This document shows positions 23,201 through 35,900 of a stretch of DNA of 64,000 nucleotides, one piece after another (the first letter of the stretch is position 1; each line of letters opens with the position of its first letter). Location of the stretch: NCBI GenBank assembly GCA_030549335.1, contig CM060198.1, positions 39,217,353 to 39,281,352 of the forward strand, written 5' to 3'. A program made the translations under genes and the position numbers. A model generated the notes under the pieces. It made no database searches, was not told the origin of the DNA, and saw nothing but the letters and a program-made list of their open reading frames with translations. The DNA comes from Pontederia crassipes (lineage: Eukaryota > Streptophyta > Magnoliopsida > Commelinales > Pontederiaceae).

Positions 23201-25470
23201 TCTCACCATGCATCAACAAGCACGAACGCATCGAAAATTTCGCACCTTTTGACAGCGTAAAAATTTTTGCGTTTTTTGACCTTCTTGGCTGAAAACACGA
23301 GAGAAAGGCGCGCGCGAAATTTCGCACCCCCGAAAAATTTTCGCCTGAGTCCATTTTTTCGTCCCAATCTCACCATGCATCAACATGCACGAAAGCGTCG
23401 AAAATTTCGCATCTTTTGACAGCGTAAAAAATTTCACATTTTTTGACCTTCTAGGCTGAAAACACGAGTAAAAGGCGCGCGCGCGAAATTTCGCACCCCC
23501 GAAAAATTTTTGCCCGAGTCCATTTTTTCGCCCCAATCATCTCACCATGCATCAACAGGCACGAAAGTGTCAAAAATTTTGCATCTTTTGACAGCGTAAA
23601 AAATTTCTCCTTTTTTACCTTCTAGGCTGAAAACACGTGTAAAAGGCGCGCGCGCGAAATTTTACACCCCCGGAAAATTTTTGCCCGAGTCCATTTTTTC
23701 GTCCCAATCATCTCACCATGCATCAACAGGCACGAAAGCGTCGAAAATTTTGCCTCTTTTGACAGCGTAAAAAATTTCGCATTTTTTTACCTTCTAGGCT
23801 GAAAACACGAGTAAAAGGCGCGCGCGCGAAATTTCGCACCCCCGGAAAATTTTTGCCCGAGTCCATTTTTTCGTCCCAATCATCTCACCATGCATCAACA
23901 AGCACGAAAGCATCGAAAATTTCGGACCTTTTGACAGCGTAAAAAATTTTGCGTTTTTTGACCTTCTTGGCTGAAAACACGAGAGAAAGGCGCGCGCGCG
24001 AAATTTCATACCCCCGAAAAATTTTCGCCTGAGTCCATTTTTTCGTCCCAATCATCTCACCATGCATCAACATGCACGAAAGCGTCGAAAATTTCGCATC
24101 TTTTGACAGTTTAAAAAATTTCGCATTTTTTGACCTTCTAGGCTGAAAACACGAGTAAAAGGCGCGCGCGCGAAATTTCGCACCAACGAAAAATTTTTGC
24201 CCGAGTCCATTTTTTCGCCCCAATCATCTCACCATGCATCAACAGGCACGAAAGTGTCGAAAATTTTGCATCTTTTGACAGCGTAAAAAATTTCCCATTT
24301 TTTACCTTCTAGGCTGAAAACACGTGTAAAAGGCGCGCGCGCGAAATTTTGCACCCCCGGAAAATTTTTGCCCGAGTCCATTTTTTCGTCCCAATCATCT
24401 CACCATGCATCAACAGGCATGAAAGCGTCGAAAATTTTGCCTCTTTTGACAGCGTAAAAAATTTCGCATTTTTTTACCTTCTAGGCTGAAAACACGAGTA
24501 AAAGGCGCGCGCGCGCGAAATTTCGCACCCCCGGAAAATTTTTGCCCGAGTCCATTTTTTCGTCCCAATCATCTCACCATGCATCAACAGGCACGAAAGT
24601 GTCGAAAATTTTGCATCTTTTGATAGCGTAAAAAATTTCCCATTTTTTTACCTTCTAGGCTGAAAACACGAGTAAAAGGCGCGCGCGCGAAATTTCGCAC
24701 CCCCGAAAAATTTTCGCCTGAGTACATTTTTTCGTCCAAATCATCTCACCATGCGTCAACATGCACGAAAGCGTCGAAAATTTCGCATCTTTTGACAGCG
24801 TAAAAAATTTCGCATTTTTTGACCTTCTAGGCTGAAAACACGAGTAAAAGACGCGCGTGCGAAATTTCGCACCCCCGAAAATTTTTTGCCCGAGTCCATT
24901 TTTTCGCCCCAATCATCTCACCATGCATCAACAGGCACAAAAGCATCGAAAATTTCGCACCTTTAGACAGCGTAAAAAATTTTGCGTTTTTTGACCTTCT
25001 TGGCTGAAAACACGAGAGAATGGCGCGCGCGCGAAATTTCGCACCCCCGAAAAATTTTTGCCCGAGTCCATTTTTTCGCCCCAATCATCTCACCATGCAT
25101 AAACAGGCACGAAAGTGTCGAAAATTTCGCATCTTTTGACAGCGTAAAAAATTTCGCATTTTTTGACCTTCTAGGCTGAAAACACGAGTAAAAGGCGCGC
25201 GCGCGAAATTTCGCACCCCCGGAAAATTTTTGCCCGAGTCCATTTTTTCGTCCCAATCATCTCACCATGCATCAACAGGCACGAAAGCATCGAAAATTTC
25301 TCACCTTTTGATAGCGTAAAAAATTTTGCGTTTTTTGACCTTCTTGGCTGAAAACACGAGAGAAAGGCGCGAGCGCGAAATTTCGCACCCTCGAAAAATT
25401 TTCGCCCGAGTCCATTTTTTCGTCCCAATCATCTCACCATGCATCAACATGCACGAAAGCGTCGAAAATT
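20261..25470. repeat. Mixed-flavour satellite segment with shared small deletions
   Basis: This stretch has no simple tandem HOR of its own but matches 46030-51240 monomer for monomer at offsets of 25766-25769 bp. Shared private marks include the ~30-bp deletion GGCGCGCGCCCGAGTCC near 20760 and 46528, the lost ATC in CCCAATCTCACC near 23365 and 49131, and CGAACGCATCG near 23223 and 48989. A longer GC tract (GCGCGCGCGCGCG) is near 24508 and 50275. Confidence 0.85.
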
Positions 25471-27146
25471 TTGCCTCTTTTGACAGCATAAAAAATTTCG
25501 CATTTTTTTACCTTCTAGGCTGAAATCACGAGTAAAAGGCGCGCGCGCGAAATTTCGCACCCCCGGAAAATTTTTGCCCGAGTCCATTTTTTCGTCCCAA
25601 TCATCTCACCATGCATCAACAGGCACGAAAGCATCGAAAATTTTGCACCTTTTGACAGCGTAAAAAATTTTGCGTTTTTTGACCTTCTTGGCAGAAAACA
25701 CGAGAGAAAGGCTCGAGCGCGAAATTTCGCACCCCCGAAAAATTTTTGCCCGAGTCCATTTTTTCGCCCCAATCATCTCACCATGCATAAACAGGCACGA
25801 AAGTGTCGAAAATTTTGCATCTTTTGACAGCGTAAAAAATTTCCCATTTTTTACCTTCTAGACTGAAAACACGTGTAAAAGGCGCGCGCGCGAAATTTCG
25901 CACCCCCGAAAAATTTTTGCCCGAGTCCATTTTTTCGCCCCAATCATCTCACCATGCATAAACAGGCACGAAAGCGTCGAAAATTTTGCATCTTTTGACA
26001 GCGTAAAAAATTTCCCATTTTTTACCTTCTAGACTGAAAACACGAGTAAAAGGCGCACGCGCGAAATTTCGCACCCCCGGAAAATTTTTGCCCGAGTCCA
26101 TTTTTTCGTCCCAATCATCTCACCATGCATCAAAAGGCACGAAAGCATCGAAAATTTCGCACCTTTTGATAGCGTAAAAAATTTTGCATTTTTTGACCTT
26201 CTTGGCTGAAAACACGAGAGAAAGGCGCGCGGGCTAAAATTCGCACCCCCGAAAAATTTTCGCCCGAGTCCATTTTTTCGTCCAAATCATCTCACCATGC
26301 ATCAAAAGGCACGAAAGCATCGAAAATTTCGCACCTTTTGACAGCGTAAAAAATTTTGCGTTTTTTGACCTTCTTGGCTGAAAACACGAGAGAAAGGCGC
26401 GCGGGCGAAATTTCGCACCCCCGAAAAATTTTCGCCCGAGTCCATTTTTTCGTCCCAATCATCTCACCATGCATCAACATGCACGAAAGCGTAGAAAATT
26501 TCGCATCTTTTGACAGCGTAAAAAATTTCGCATTTTTTGACCTTCTAGGCTGAAAACACGAGTAAAAGGCGCGCGCGCGAAATTTCGCACCCCCGAAAAA
26601 TTTTTGCCCGAGTCCATTTTTTCGCCCCAATCATCTCACCATGCATCAACAGGCACGAAAGCGTCGAAAATTTTGCATCTTTTGACAGCGTAAAAAATTT
26701 CGCATTTTTTTACCTTCTAGGCTGAAAACACGAGTAAAAGGCGCGCGCGCGAAAATTCGCACCCCAGGAGAATTTTTGCCCGAGTCCATTTTTTCGTCCA
26801 AATCATCTCACCATGCATCAAAAGGCACGAAAGCATCGAAAATTTCGCACCTTTTGACAGCGTAAAAAATTTTGCGTTTTTTGACCTTCTTGGCTGAAAA
26901 CACGAGAGAAAGGCGCGCGGGCGAAATTTCGCACCCCCGAAAAATTTTCGCCCGAGTCCATTTTTTCGTCCCAATCATCTCACCATGCATCAACATGCAC
27001 GAAAGCGTAGAAAATTTCGCATCTTTTGACAGCGTAAAAAATTTCGCATTTTTTGACCTTCTAGGCTGAAAACACGAGTAAAACGCGCGCGCGCGAAATT
27101 TCGCACCCCCGAAAAATTTTTGCCCGAGTCCATTTTTTCGCCCCAA
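25470..27146. repeat. Third copy of block A (matches 10028-11704)
   Basis: Matches 10028-11704 at an offset of 15442 bp, including the GGGCTAAAATTC variant, the CATAAACAGG monomers and CACCCCAGGAGAATTTTTG. One private change is GGCTCGAGCGCG near 25711, where the other copy has GGCGCGAGCGCG. Confidence 0.85.
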
Positions 27147-28750
27147 TCATCTCACCATGCATCAACAGGCACGAAAGTGTCAAAAATTTTGCATCTTTTG
27201 ACAGCGTAAAAAATTTCTCCTTTTTTACCTTCTAGGCTGAAAACACGTGTAAAAGGCGCGCGCGCGAAATTTTGCACCCCCGGAAAATTTTTGCCCGAGT
27301 CCATTTTTTCGTCCCAATCATCTCACCATGCATCAACAGGCACGAAAGCGTCGAAAATTTTGCCTCTTTTGACAGCGTAAAAAATTTCGCATTTTTTTAC
27401 CTTCTAGGCTGAAAACACGAGTAAAAGGCGCGCGCGCGAAATTTCGCACCCCCGGAAAATTTTTGCCCGAGTCCATTTTTTCGTCCCAATCATCTCACCA
27501 TGCATCAACAAGCACGAAAGCATCGAAAATTTCGCACCTTTTGACAGCGTAAATTTTTTTGCGTTTTTTGACCTTCTTGGCTGAAAACACGAGAGAAAGG
27601 CGTGCGCGCGAAATTTCGCACCCCCGAAAAATTTTCGCCTGAGTCCATTTTTTCGTCCCAATCATCTCACCATGCATCAACAGGCACGAAAGCGTCGAAA
27701 ATTTTGCCTCTTTTGACAGCGTAAAAAATTTCGCATTTTTTTACCTTCTAGGCTGAAAACACGAGTAAAAGGCGCGCGCGCGAAATTTCGCACCCCCGGA
27801 AAATTTTTGCCCGAGTCCATTTTTTCGCCCGAATCATCTCACCATGCATCAACAGGCACGAAAGCGTCGAAAATTTTGCATCTTTTGACAGCGTAAAAAA
27901 TTTCGCATTTTTTTACCTTCTAGGCTGAAAACACGAGTAAAAGGCGCGCGCGCGAAAATTCGCACCCCAGGAGAATTTTTGCCCGAGTCCATTTTTTCGT
28001 CCAAATCATCTCACCATGCATCAAAAGGCACGAAAGCATCGAAAATTTCGCACGTTTTGACAGCGTAAAAAATTTTGCGTTTTTTGACCTTCTTGGCTGA
28101 AAACACGAGAGAAAGGCGCGCGGGCGAAATTTCGCACCCCCGAAAAATTTTCGCCCGAGTCCATTTTTTCGTCCCAATCATCTCACCATGCATCAACATG
28201 CACGAAAGCGTAGAAAATTTCGCATCTTTTGACAGCGTAAAAAATTTCGCATTTTTTGACCTTCTAGGCTGAAAACACGAGTAAAAGGCGCGCGCGCGAA
28301 ATTTCGCACCCCCGAAAAATTTTCGCCTGAGTCCATTTTTTCGTCCCAATCATCTCACCATGCATCAACATGCACGAAAGCGTCGAAAATTTCGCATCTT
28401 TTGACAGTGTAAAAAATTTCGCATTTTTTGACCTTATAGGCTGAAAACACGAGTAAAAGGCGCGCGCGCGAAATTTCGCACCCCCGAAAAATTTTTGCCC
28501 GAGTCCATTTTTTCGTCCCAAGCATCTCACCATGCATCAACAGGCACGAAAGCATCGAAAATTTCGCACCTTTTGACAGCGTAAAATTTTTTGCGTTTTT
28601 TGACCTTCTTGGCTGAAAATACGAGAGAAAGGCGCGCGCGCGAAATTTCGCACCCCGAAAAATTTTCGCCTCAGTCCATTTTTTCGTCCCAATCATCTCA
28701 CCATGCATCAACATGCACGAAAGCGTCGAAAATTTCGCATCTTTTGACAG
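27147..28750. repeat. Mixed satellite segment related to HOR-C
   Basis: The stretch 27404-28350 matches 35074-36020 (offset 7670) and 38166-39112 (offset 10762), including the unusual GTAAATTTTTTTGCG monomer near 27551 and the CGCCCGAATCATC variant near 27826. It therefore looks like a partial, separated copy of the unit that makes up the tandem 3092-bp HOR further on. Confidence 0.75.
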
Positions 28751-28775
28751 CGTAAAAAATTTCGCACCCCCGAAA
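28751..28775. repeat. 57-bp deletion scar inside a monomer
   Basis: Here GTAAAAAATTTCGCA of the second half of a monomer runs straight into CCCCCGAAAAATTTTTG of the first half of the next. The missing stretch is 57 bp, and both original positions carry the identical 10-mer AAATTTCGCA, so the event is explained by pairing of that short repeat. I see this scar only once in the window. Confidence 0.88.
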
Positions 28776-28799
28776 AATTTTTGCCCGAGTCCATTTTTT

Positions 28800-30181
28800 C
28801 GCCCCAATCATCTCACCATGCATAAACAGGCACGAAAGTGTCGAAAATTTTGCATCTTTTGACAGCGTAAAAAATTTCCCATTTTTTACCTTCTAGACTG
28901 AAAACACGTGTAAAAGGCGCGCGCGCGAAATTTCGCACCCCCGAAAAATTTTTGCCCGAGTCCATTTTTTCGCCCCAATCATCTCACCATGCATAAACAG
29001 GCACGAAAGCGTCGAAAATTTTGCATCTTTTGACAGCGTAAAAAATTTCCCATTTTTTACCTTCTAGACTGAAAACACGAGTAAAAGGCGCACGCGCGAA
29101 ATTTCGCACCCCCGGAAAATTTTTGCCCGAGTCCATTTTTTCGTCCCAATCATCTCACCATGCATCAAAAGGCACGAAAGCATCGAAAATTTCGCACCTT
29201 TTGACAGCGTAAAAAATTTTGCATTTTTTGACCTTCTTGGCTGAAAACACGAGAGAAAGGCGCGCGGGCGAAAATTCGCACCCCCGAAAAATTTTCGCCC
29301 GAGTCCATTTTTTCGTCCAAATCATCTCACCATGCATCAAAAGGCACGAAAGCATCGAAAATTTCGCACCTTTTGACAGCGTAAAAAATTTTGCGTTTTT
29401 TGACCTTCTTGGCTGAAAACACGAGAGAAAGGCGCGCGGGCGAAATTTCGCACCCCCGAAAAATTTTCGCCCGAGTCCATTTTTTCGTCCCAATCATCTC
29501 ACCATGCATCAACATGCACGAAAGCGTAGAAAATTTCGCATCTTTTGACAGCGTAAAAAATTTCGCATTTTTTGACCTTCTAGGCTGAAAACACGAGTAA
29601 AAGGCGCGCGCGCGAAATTTCGCACCCCCGAAAAATTTTTGCCCGAGTCCATTTTTTCGCCCCAATCATCTCACCATGCATCAACAGGCACGAAAGCGTC
29701 GAAAATTTTGCCTCTTTTGACAGCGTAAAAAATTTCGCATTTTTTTACCTTCTAGGCTGAAAACACGAGTAAAAGGCGCGCGCGCGAAAATTCGCACCCC
29801 CGGAGAATTTTTGCCCGAGTCCATTTTTTCGTCCAAATCATCTCACCATGCATCAAAAGGCACGAAAGCATCGAAAATTTCGCACCTTTTGACAGCGTAA
29901 AAAATTTTGCGTTTTTTGACCTTCTTGGCTGAAAACACGAGAGAAAGGCGCGCGGGCGAAATTTCGCACCCCCGAAAAATTTTCGCCCGAGTCCATTTTT
30001 TCGTCCCAATCATCTCACCATGCATCAACATGCACGAAAGCGTAGAAAATTTCGCATCTTTTGACAGCGTAAAAAATTTCGCATTTTTTGACCTTCTAGG
30101 CTGAAAACACGAGTAAAAGGCGCGCGCGCGAAATTTCGCACCCCCGAAAAATTTTCGTCCGAGTCCATTTTTTCGTCCCAA
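28800..30181. repeat. Further copy of block A monomers (matches 6375-7756)
   Basis: Matches the first block A at an offset of 22425 bp. CATAAACAGG monomers occur near 28819 and 28992, followed by the GCGGGCGAAAATTC and CGTCCAAATCATC monomers. The local TTT deletion near 7625 is not shared, so that deletion arose after the copies separated, or this one came from a sister lacking it. Confidence 0.82.
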
Positions 30182-32933
30182 TCATCTCACCATGCATCAA
30201 CAGGTACGAAAGCGTCGAAAATTTCGCATCTTTTGACAGTGTAAAAAATTTCGCATTTTTTGACCTTATAGGCTGAAAACACGAGTAAAAGGCGCGCGCG
30301 CGAAATTTCGCACCCCCGAAAAATTTTTGCCCGAGTCCATTTTTTCGTCCCAAGCATCTCACCATGCATCAACAGGCACGAAAGCATCGAAAATTTCGCA
30401 CCTTTTGACAGCGTAAAAAATTTGGCGTTTTTTGACCTTCTTGGCTGAAAATACGAGAGAAAGGCGCGCGCGCGAAATTTCGCACCCCGAAAAATTTTCG
30501 CCTCAGTCCATTTTTTCGTCCCAATCATCTCACCATGCATCAACATGCACGAAAGCGTCGAAAATTTCGCATCTTTTGACAGCGTAAAAAATTTCGCATT
30601 TTTTGACCTTCTAGGCTGAAAACACGAGTAAAAGGCGCGCGCGCGAAATTTCGCACCCCCGAAAAATTTTTGCCCGAGTCCTTTTTTTCGCCCCAATCAT
30701 CTCACCATGCATCAACTGGCACGAAAGTGTCGAAAATTTTGCATCTTTTGACAGCGTAAAAAATTTCCCATTTTTTACCTTCTAGGCTGAAAACACGTGT
30801 AAAAGGCGCGCGCGCGAAATTTTGCACCCCCGGAAAATTTTTGCCCGAGTCCATTTTTTCGTCCCAATCATCTCACCAAGCATCAACAGGCACGAAAGCG
30901 TCGAAAATTTTGCCTCTTTTGACAGCGTAAAAAATTTCGCATTTTTTTACCTTCTAGGCTGAAAACACGAGTAAAAGGCGCGCGCGCGAAATTTCGCACC
31001 CCCGGAAAATTTTTGCCCGAGTCCATTTTTTCGTCCCAATCATCTCACCATGCATCAACAAGCACGAAAGCATCGAAAATTTCGCACCTTTTGACAGCGT
31101 AAAAATTTTTGCGTTTTTTGACCTTCTTGGCTGAAAACACGAGAGAAAGGCGCGCGCGAAATTTCGCACCCCCGAAAAATTTTCGCCTGAGTCCATTTTT
31201 TCGTCCCAATCATCTCACCATGCATCAACATGCACGAAAGCGTCGAAAATTTCGCATCTTTTGACAGCGTAAAAAATTTCGCATTTTTTGACCTTCTAGG
31301 CTGAAAACACGAGTAAAAGGCGCGCGCGCGAAATTTCGCACCCCCGAAAAATTTTTGCCCGAGTCCATTTTTTCGCCCCAATCATCTCACCATGCATCAA
31401 CAGGCACGAAAGTGTCAAAAATTTTGCATCTTTTGACAGCGTAAAAAATTTCTCCTTTTTTACCTTCTAGGCTGAAAACACGTGTAAAAGGCGCGCGCGC
31501 GAAATTTTGCACCCCCGGAAAATTTTTGCCCGAGTCCATTTTTTCGTCCCAATCATCTCACCATGCATCAACATGCACGAAAGCGTAGAAAATTTCGCAT
31601 CTTTTGACAGCGTAAAGAATTTCGCATTTTTTGACCTTCTAGGCTGAAAACACGAGTAAAAGGCGCGCGCGCGAAATTTCGCACCCCCGAAAAATTTTTG
31701 CCCGAGTCCATTTTTTCGCCCCAATCATCTCACCATGCATCAACAGGCACGAAAGCGTCGAAAATTTTGCATCTTTTGACAGCGTAAAAAATTTCGCATT
31801 TTTTTACCTTCTAGGCTGAAAACACGAGTAAAAGGCGCGCGCGCGAAAATTCGCACCCCAGGAGAATTTTTGCCCGAGTCCATTTTTTCGTCCAAATCAT
31901 CTCACCATGCATCAAAAGGCACGAAAGCATCGAAAATTTCGCACGTTTTGACAGCGTAAAAAATTTTGCGTTTTTTGACCTTCTTGGCTGAAAACACGAG
32001 AGAAAGGCGCGCGGGCGAAATTTCGCACCCCCGAAAAATTTTCGCCCGAGTCCATTTTTTCGTCCCAATCATCTCACCATGCATCAACATGCACGAAAGC
32101 GTAGAAAATTTCGCATCTTTTGACAGCGTAAAAAATTTCGCATTTTTTGACCTTCTAGGCTGAAAACACGAGTAAAAGGCGCTCGCGCGAAATTTCGCAC
32201 CCCCGAAAAATTTTCGTCCGAGTCCATTTTTTCGTCCCAATCATCTCACCATGCATCAACAGGTACGAAAGCGTCGAAAATTTCGCATCTTTTGACAGTG
32301 TAAAAAATTTCGCATTTTTTGACCTTATAGGCTGAAAACACGAGTAAAAGGCGCGCGCGCGAAATTTCGCACCCCCGAAAAATTTTTGCCCGAGTCCATT
32401 TTTTCGTCCCAAGCATCTCACCATGCATCAACAGGCACGAAAGCATCGAAAATTTCGCACCTTTTGACAGCGTAAAAAATTTTGCGTTTTTTGACCTTCT
32501 TGGCTGAAAATACGAGAGAAAGGCGCGCGCGCGAAATTTCGCACCCCGAAAAATTTTCGCCTCAGTCCATTTTTTCGTCCCAATCATCTCACCATGCATC
32601 AACATGCACGAAAGCGTCGAAAATTTCGCATCTTTTGACAGCGTAAAAAATTTCGCATTTTTTGACCTTCTAGGCTGAAAACACGAGTAAAAGGCGCGCG
32701 CGCGAAATTTCGCACCCCCGAAAAATTTTTGCCCGAGTCCTTTTTTTCGCCCCAATCATCTCACCATGCATCAACTGGCACGAAAGTGTCGAAAATTTTG
32801 CATCTTTTGACAGCGTAAAAAATTTCCCATTTTTTACATTCTAGGCTGAAAACACGTGTAAAAGGCGCGCACGCGAAATTTTGCACCCCCGGAAAATTTT
32901 TGCCCGAGTCCATTTTTTCGTCCCAATCATCTC
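30182..32933. repeat. HOR-B-like segment
   Basis: The CAACAGGTACG and GACAGTGTAAAA monomers (30199 and 32258, 2059 bp apart) are followed by the CGCCTCAG and CATCAACTGGC monomers in the order seen in HOR-B. The spacing of 12 rather than 11 monomers reflects one extra monomer, apparently inserted near 31550-31720. Confidence 0.78.
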
Positions 32934-35900
32934 ACCATGCATCAACAGGCACGAAAGCATCGAAAATTTCGCACCTTTTGACAGCGTAAAAAATTTTGCG
33001 TTTTTTGACCTTATAGGCTGAAAACACGAGTAAAAGGCGCGCGCGCGAAATTTCGCACCCCCGAAAAATTTTTGCCCGAGTCCATTTTTTCGTCCCAAGC
33101 ATCTCACCATGCATCAACAGGCACGAAAGCATCGAAAATTTCGCACCTTTTGACAGCGTAAAAAATTTTGCGTTTTTTGACCTTCTTGGCTGAAAATACG
33201 AGAGAAAGGCGCGCGCGGCGAAATTTCGCACCCCGAAAAATTTTCGCCTCAGTCCATTTTTTCGTCCCAATCATCTCACCATGCATCAACATGCACGAAA
33301 GCGTCGAAAATTTCGCATCTTTTGACAGCGTAAAAAATTTCGCATTTTTTGACCTTCTAGGCTGAAAACACGAGTAAAAGGCGCGCGCGTGAAATTTCGC
33401 ACCCCCGAAAAATTTTTGCCCGAGTCCTTTTTTTCGCCCCAATCATCTCACCATGCATCAACTGGCACGAAAGTGTCGAAAATTTTGCATCTTTTGACAG
33501 CGTAAAAAATTTCCCATTTTTTACATTCTAGGCTGAAAACACGTGTAAAAGGCGCGCGCGCGAAATTTTGCACCCCCGGAAAATTTTTGCCCGAGTCCAT
33601 TTTTTCGTCCCAATCATCTCACCATGCATCAACAGGCACGAAAGCGTCGAAAATTTTGCCTCTTTTGACAGCGTAAAAAATTTCGCATTTTTTTACCTTC
33701 TAGGCTGAAAACACGAGTAAAAGGCGCGCGCGCGAAATTTCGCACCCCCGAAAAATTTTTGCCCGAGTCCATTTTTTCGTCCCAAGCATCTCACCATGCA
33801 TCAACAGGCACGAAAGCATCGAAAATTTCGCACCTTTTGACAGCGTAAAAAATTTTGCGTTTTTTGACCTTCTTGGCTGAAAATACGAGAGAAAGGCGCG
33901 CGCGCGAAATTTCGCACCCCGAAAAATTTTCGCCTCAGTCCATTTTTTCGTCCCAATCATCTCACCATGCATCAACATGCACGAAAGCGTCGAAAATTTC
34001 GCATCTTTTGACAGCGTAAAAAATTTCGCATTTTTTGACCTTCTAGGCTGAAAACACGAGTAAAAGGCGCGCGCGCGAAATTTCGCACCCCCGAAAAATT
34101 TTTGCCCGAGTCCTTTTTTTCGCCCCAATCATCTCACCATGCATCAACTGGCACGAAAGTGTCGAAAATTTTGCATCTTTTGACAGCGTAAAAAATTTCG
34201 CATTTTTTTACCTTCTAGGCTGAAAACACGAGTAAAAGGCGCGCGCGCGAAATTTCGCACCCCCGGAAAATTTTTGCCCGAGTCCATTTTTTCGTCCCAA
34301 TCATCTCACCATGCATCAACAGGCACGAAAGCGTCGAAAATTTTGCATCTTTTGACAGCGTAAAAAATTTCGCATTTTTTTACCTTCTAGGCTGAAAACA
34401 CGAGTAAAAGGCGCGCGCGCGAAAATTCGCACCCCAGGAGAATTTTTGCCCGAGTCCATTTTTTCGTCCAAATCATCTCACCATGCATCAAAAGGCACGA
34501 AAGCATCGAAAATTTCGCACGTTTTGACAGCGTAAAAAATTTTGCGTTTTTTGACCTTCTTGGCTGAAAACACGAGAGAAAGGCGCGCGGGCGAAATTTC
34601 GCACCCCCGAAAAATTTTCGCCCGAGTCCATTTTTTCGTCCCAATCATCTCACCATGCATCAACATGCACGAAAGCGTAGAAAATTTCGCATCTTTTGAC
34701 AGCGTAAAAAATTTCGCATTTTTTGACCTTCTAGGCTGAAAACACGAGTAAAACGCGCGCGCGCGAAATTTCGCACCCCCGAAAAATTTTTGCCCGAGTC
34801 CATTTTTTCGCCCCAATCATCTCACCATGCATCAACAGGCACGAAAGTGTCAAAAATTTTGCATCTTTTGACAGCGTAAAAAATTTCTCCTTTTTTACCT
34901 TCTAGGCTGAAAACACGTGTAAAAGGCGCGCGCGCGAAATTTTGCACCCCCGGAAAATTTTTGCCCGAGTCCATTTTTTCGTCCCAATCATCTCACCATG
35001 CATCAACAGGCACGAAAGCGTCGAAAATTTTGCCTCTTTTGACAGCGTAAAAAATTTCGCATTTTTTTACCTTCTAGGCTGAAAACACGAGTATAAGGCG
35101 CGCGCGCGAAATTTCGCACCCCCGGAAAATTTTTGCCCGAGTCCATTTTTTCGTCCCAATCATCTCACCATGCATCAACAAGCACGAAAGCATCGAAAAT
35201 TTCGCACCTTTTGACAGCGTAAATTTTTTTGCGTTTTTTGACCTTCTTGGCTGAAAACACGAGAGAAAGGCGTGCGCGCGAAATTTCGCACCCCCGAAAA
35301 ATTTTCGCCTGAGTCCATTTTTTCGTCCCAATCATCTCACCATGCATCAACAGGCACGAAAGCGTCGAAAATTTTGCCTCTTTTGACAGCGTAAAAAATT
35401 TCGCATTTTTTTACCTTCTAGGCTGAAAACACGAGTAAAAGGCGCGCGCGCGAAATTTCGCACCCCCGGAAAATTTTTGCCCGAGTCCATTTTTTCGCCC
35501 GAATCATCTCACCATGCATCAACAGGCACGAAAGCGTCGAAAATTTTGCATCTTTTGACAGCGTAAAAAATTTCGCATTTTTTTACCTTCTAGGCTGAAA
35601 ACACGAGTAAAAGGCGCGCGCGCGAAAATTCGCACCCCAGGAGAATTTTTGCCCGAGTCCATTTTTTCGTCCAAATCATCTCACCATGCATCAAAAGGCA
35701 CGAAAGCATCGAAAATTTCGCACGTTTTGACAGCGTAAAAAATTTTGCGTTTTTTGACCTTCTTGGCTGAAAACACGAGAGAAAGGCGCGCGGGCGAAAT
35801 TTCGCACCCCCGAAAAATTTTCGCCCGAGTCCATTTTTTCGTCCCAATCATCTCACCATGCATCAACATGCACGAAAGCGTAGAAAATTTCGCATCTTTT

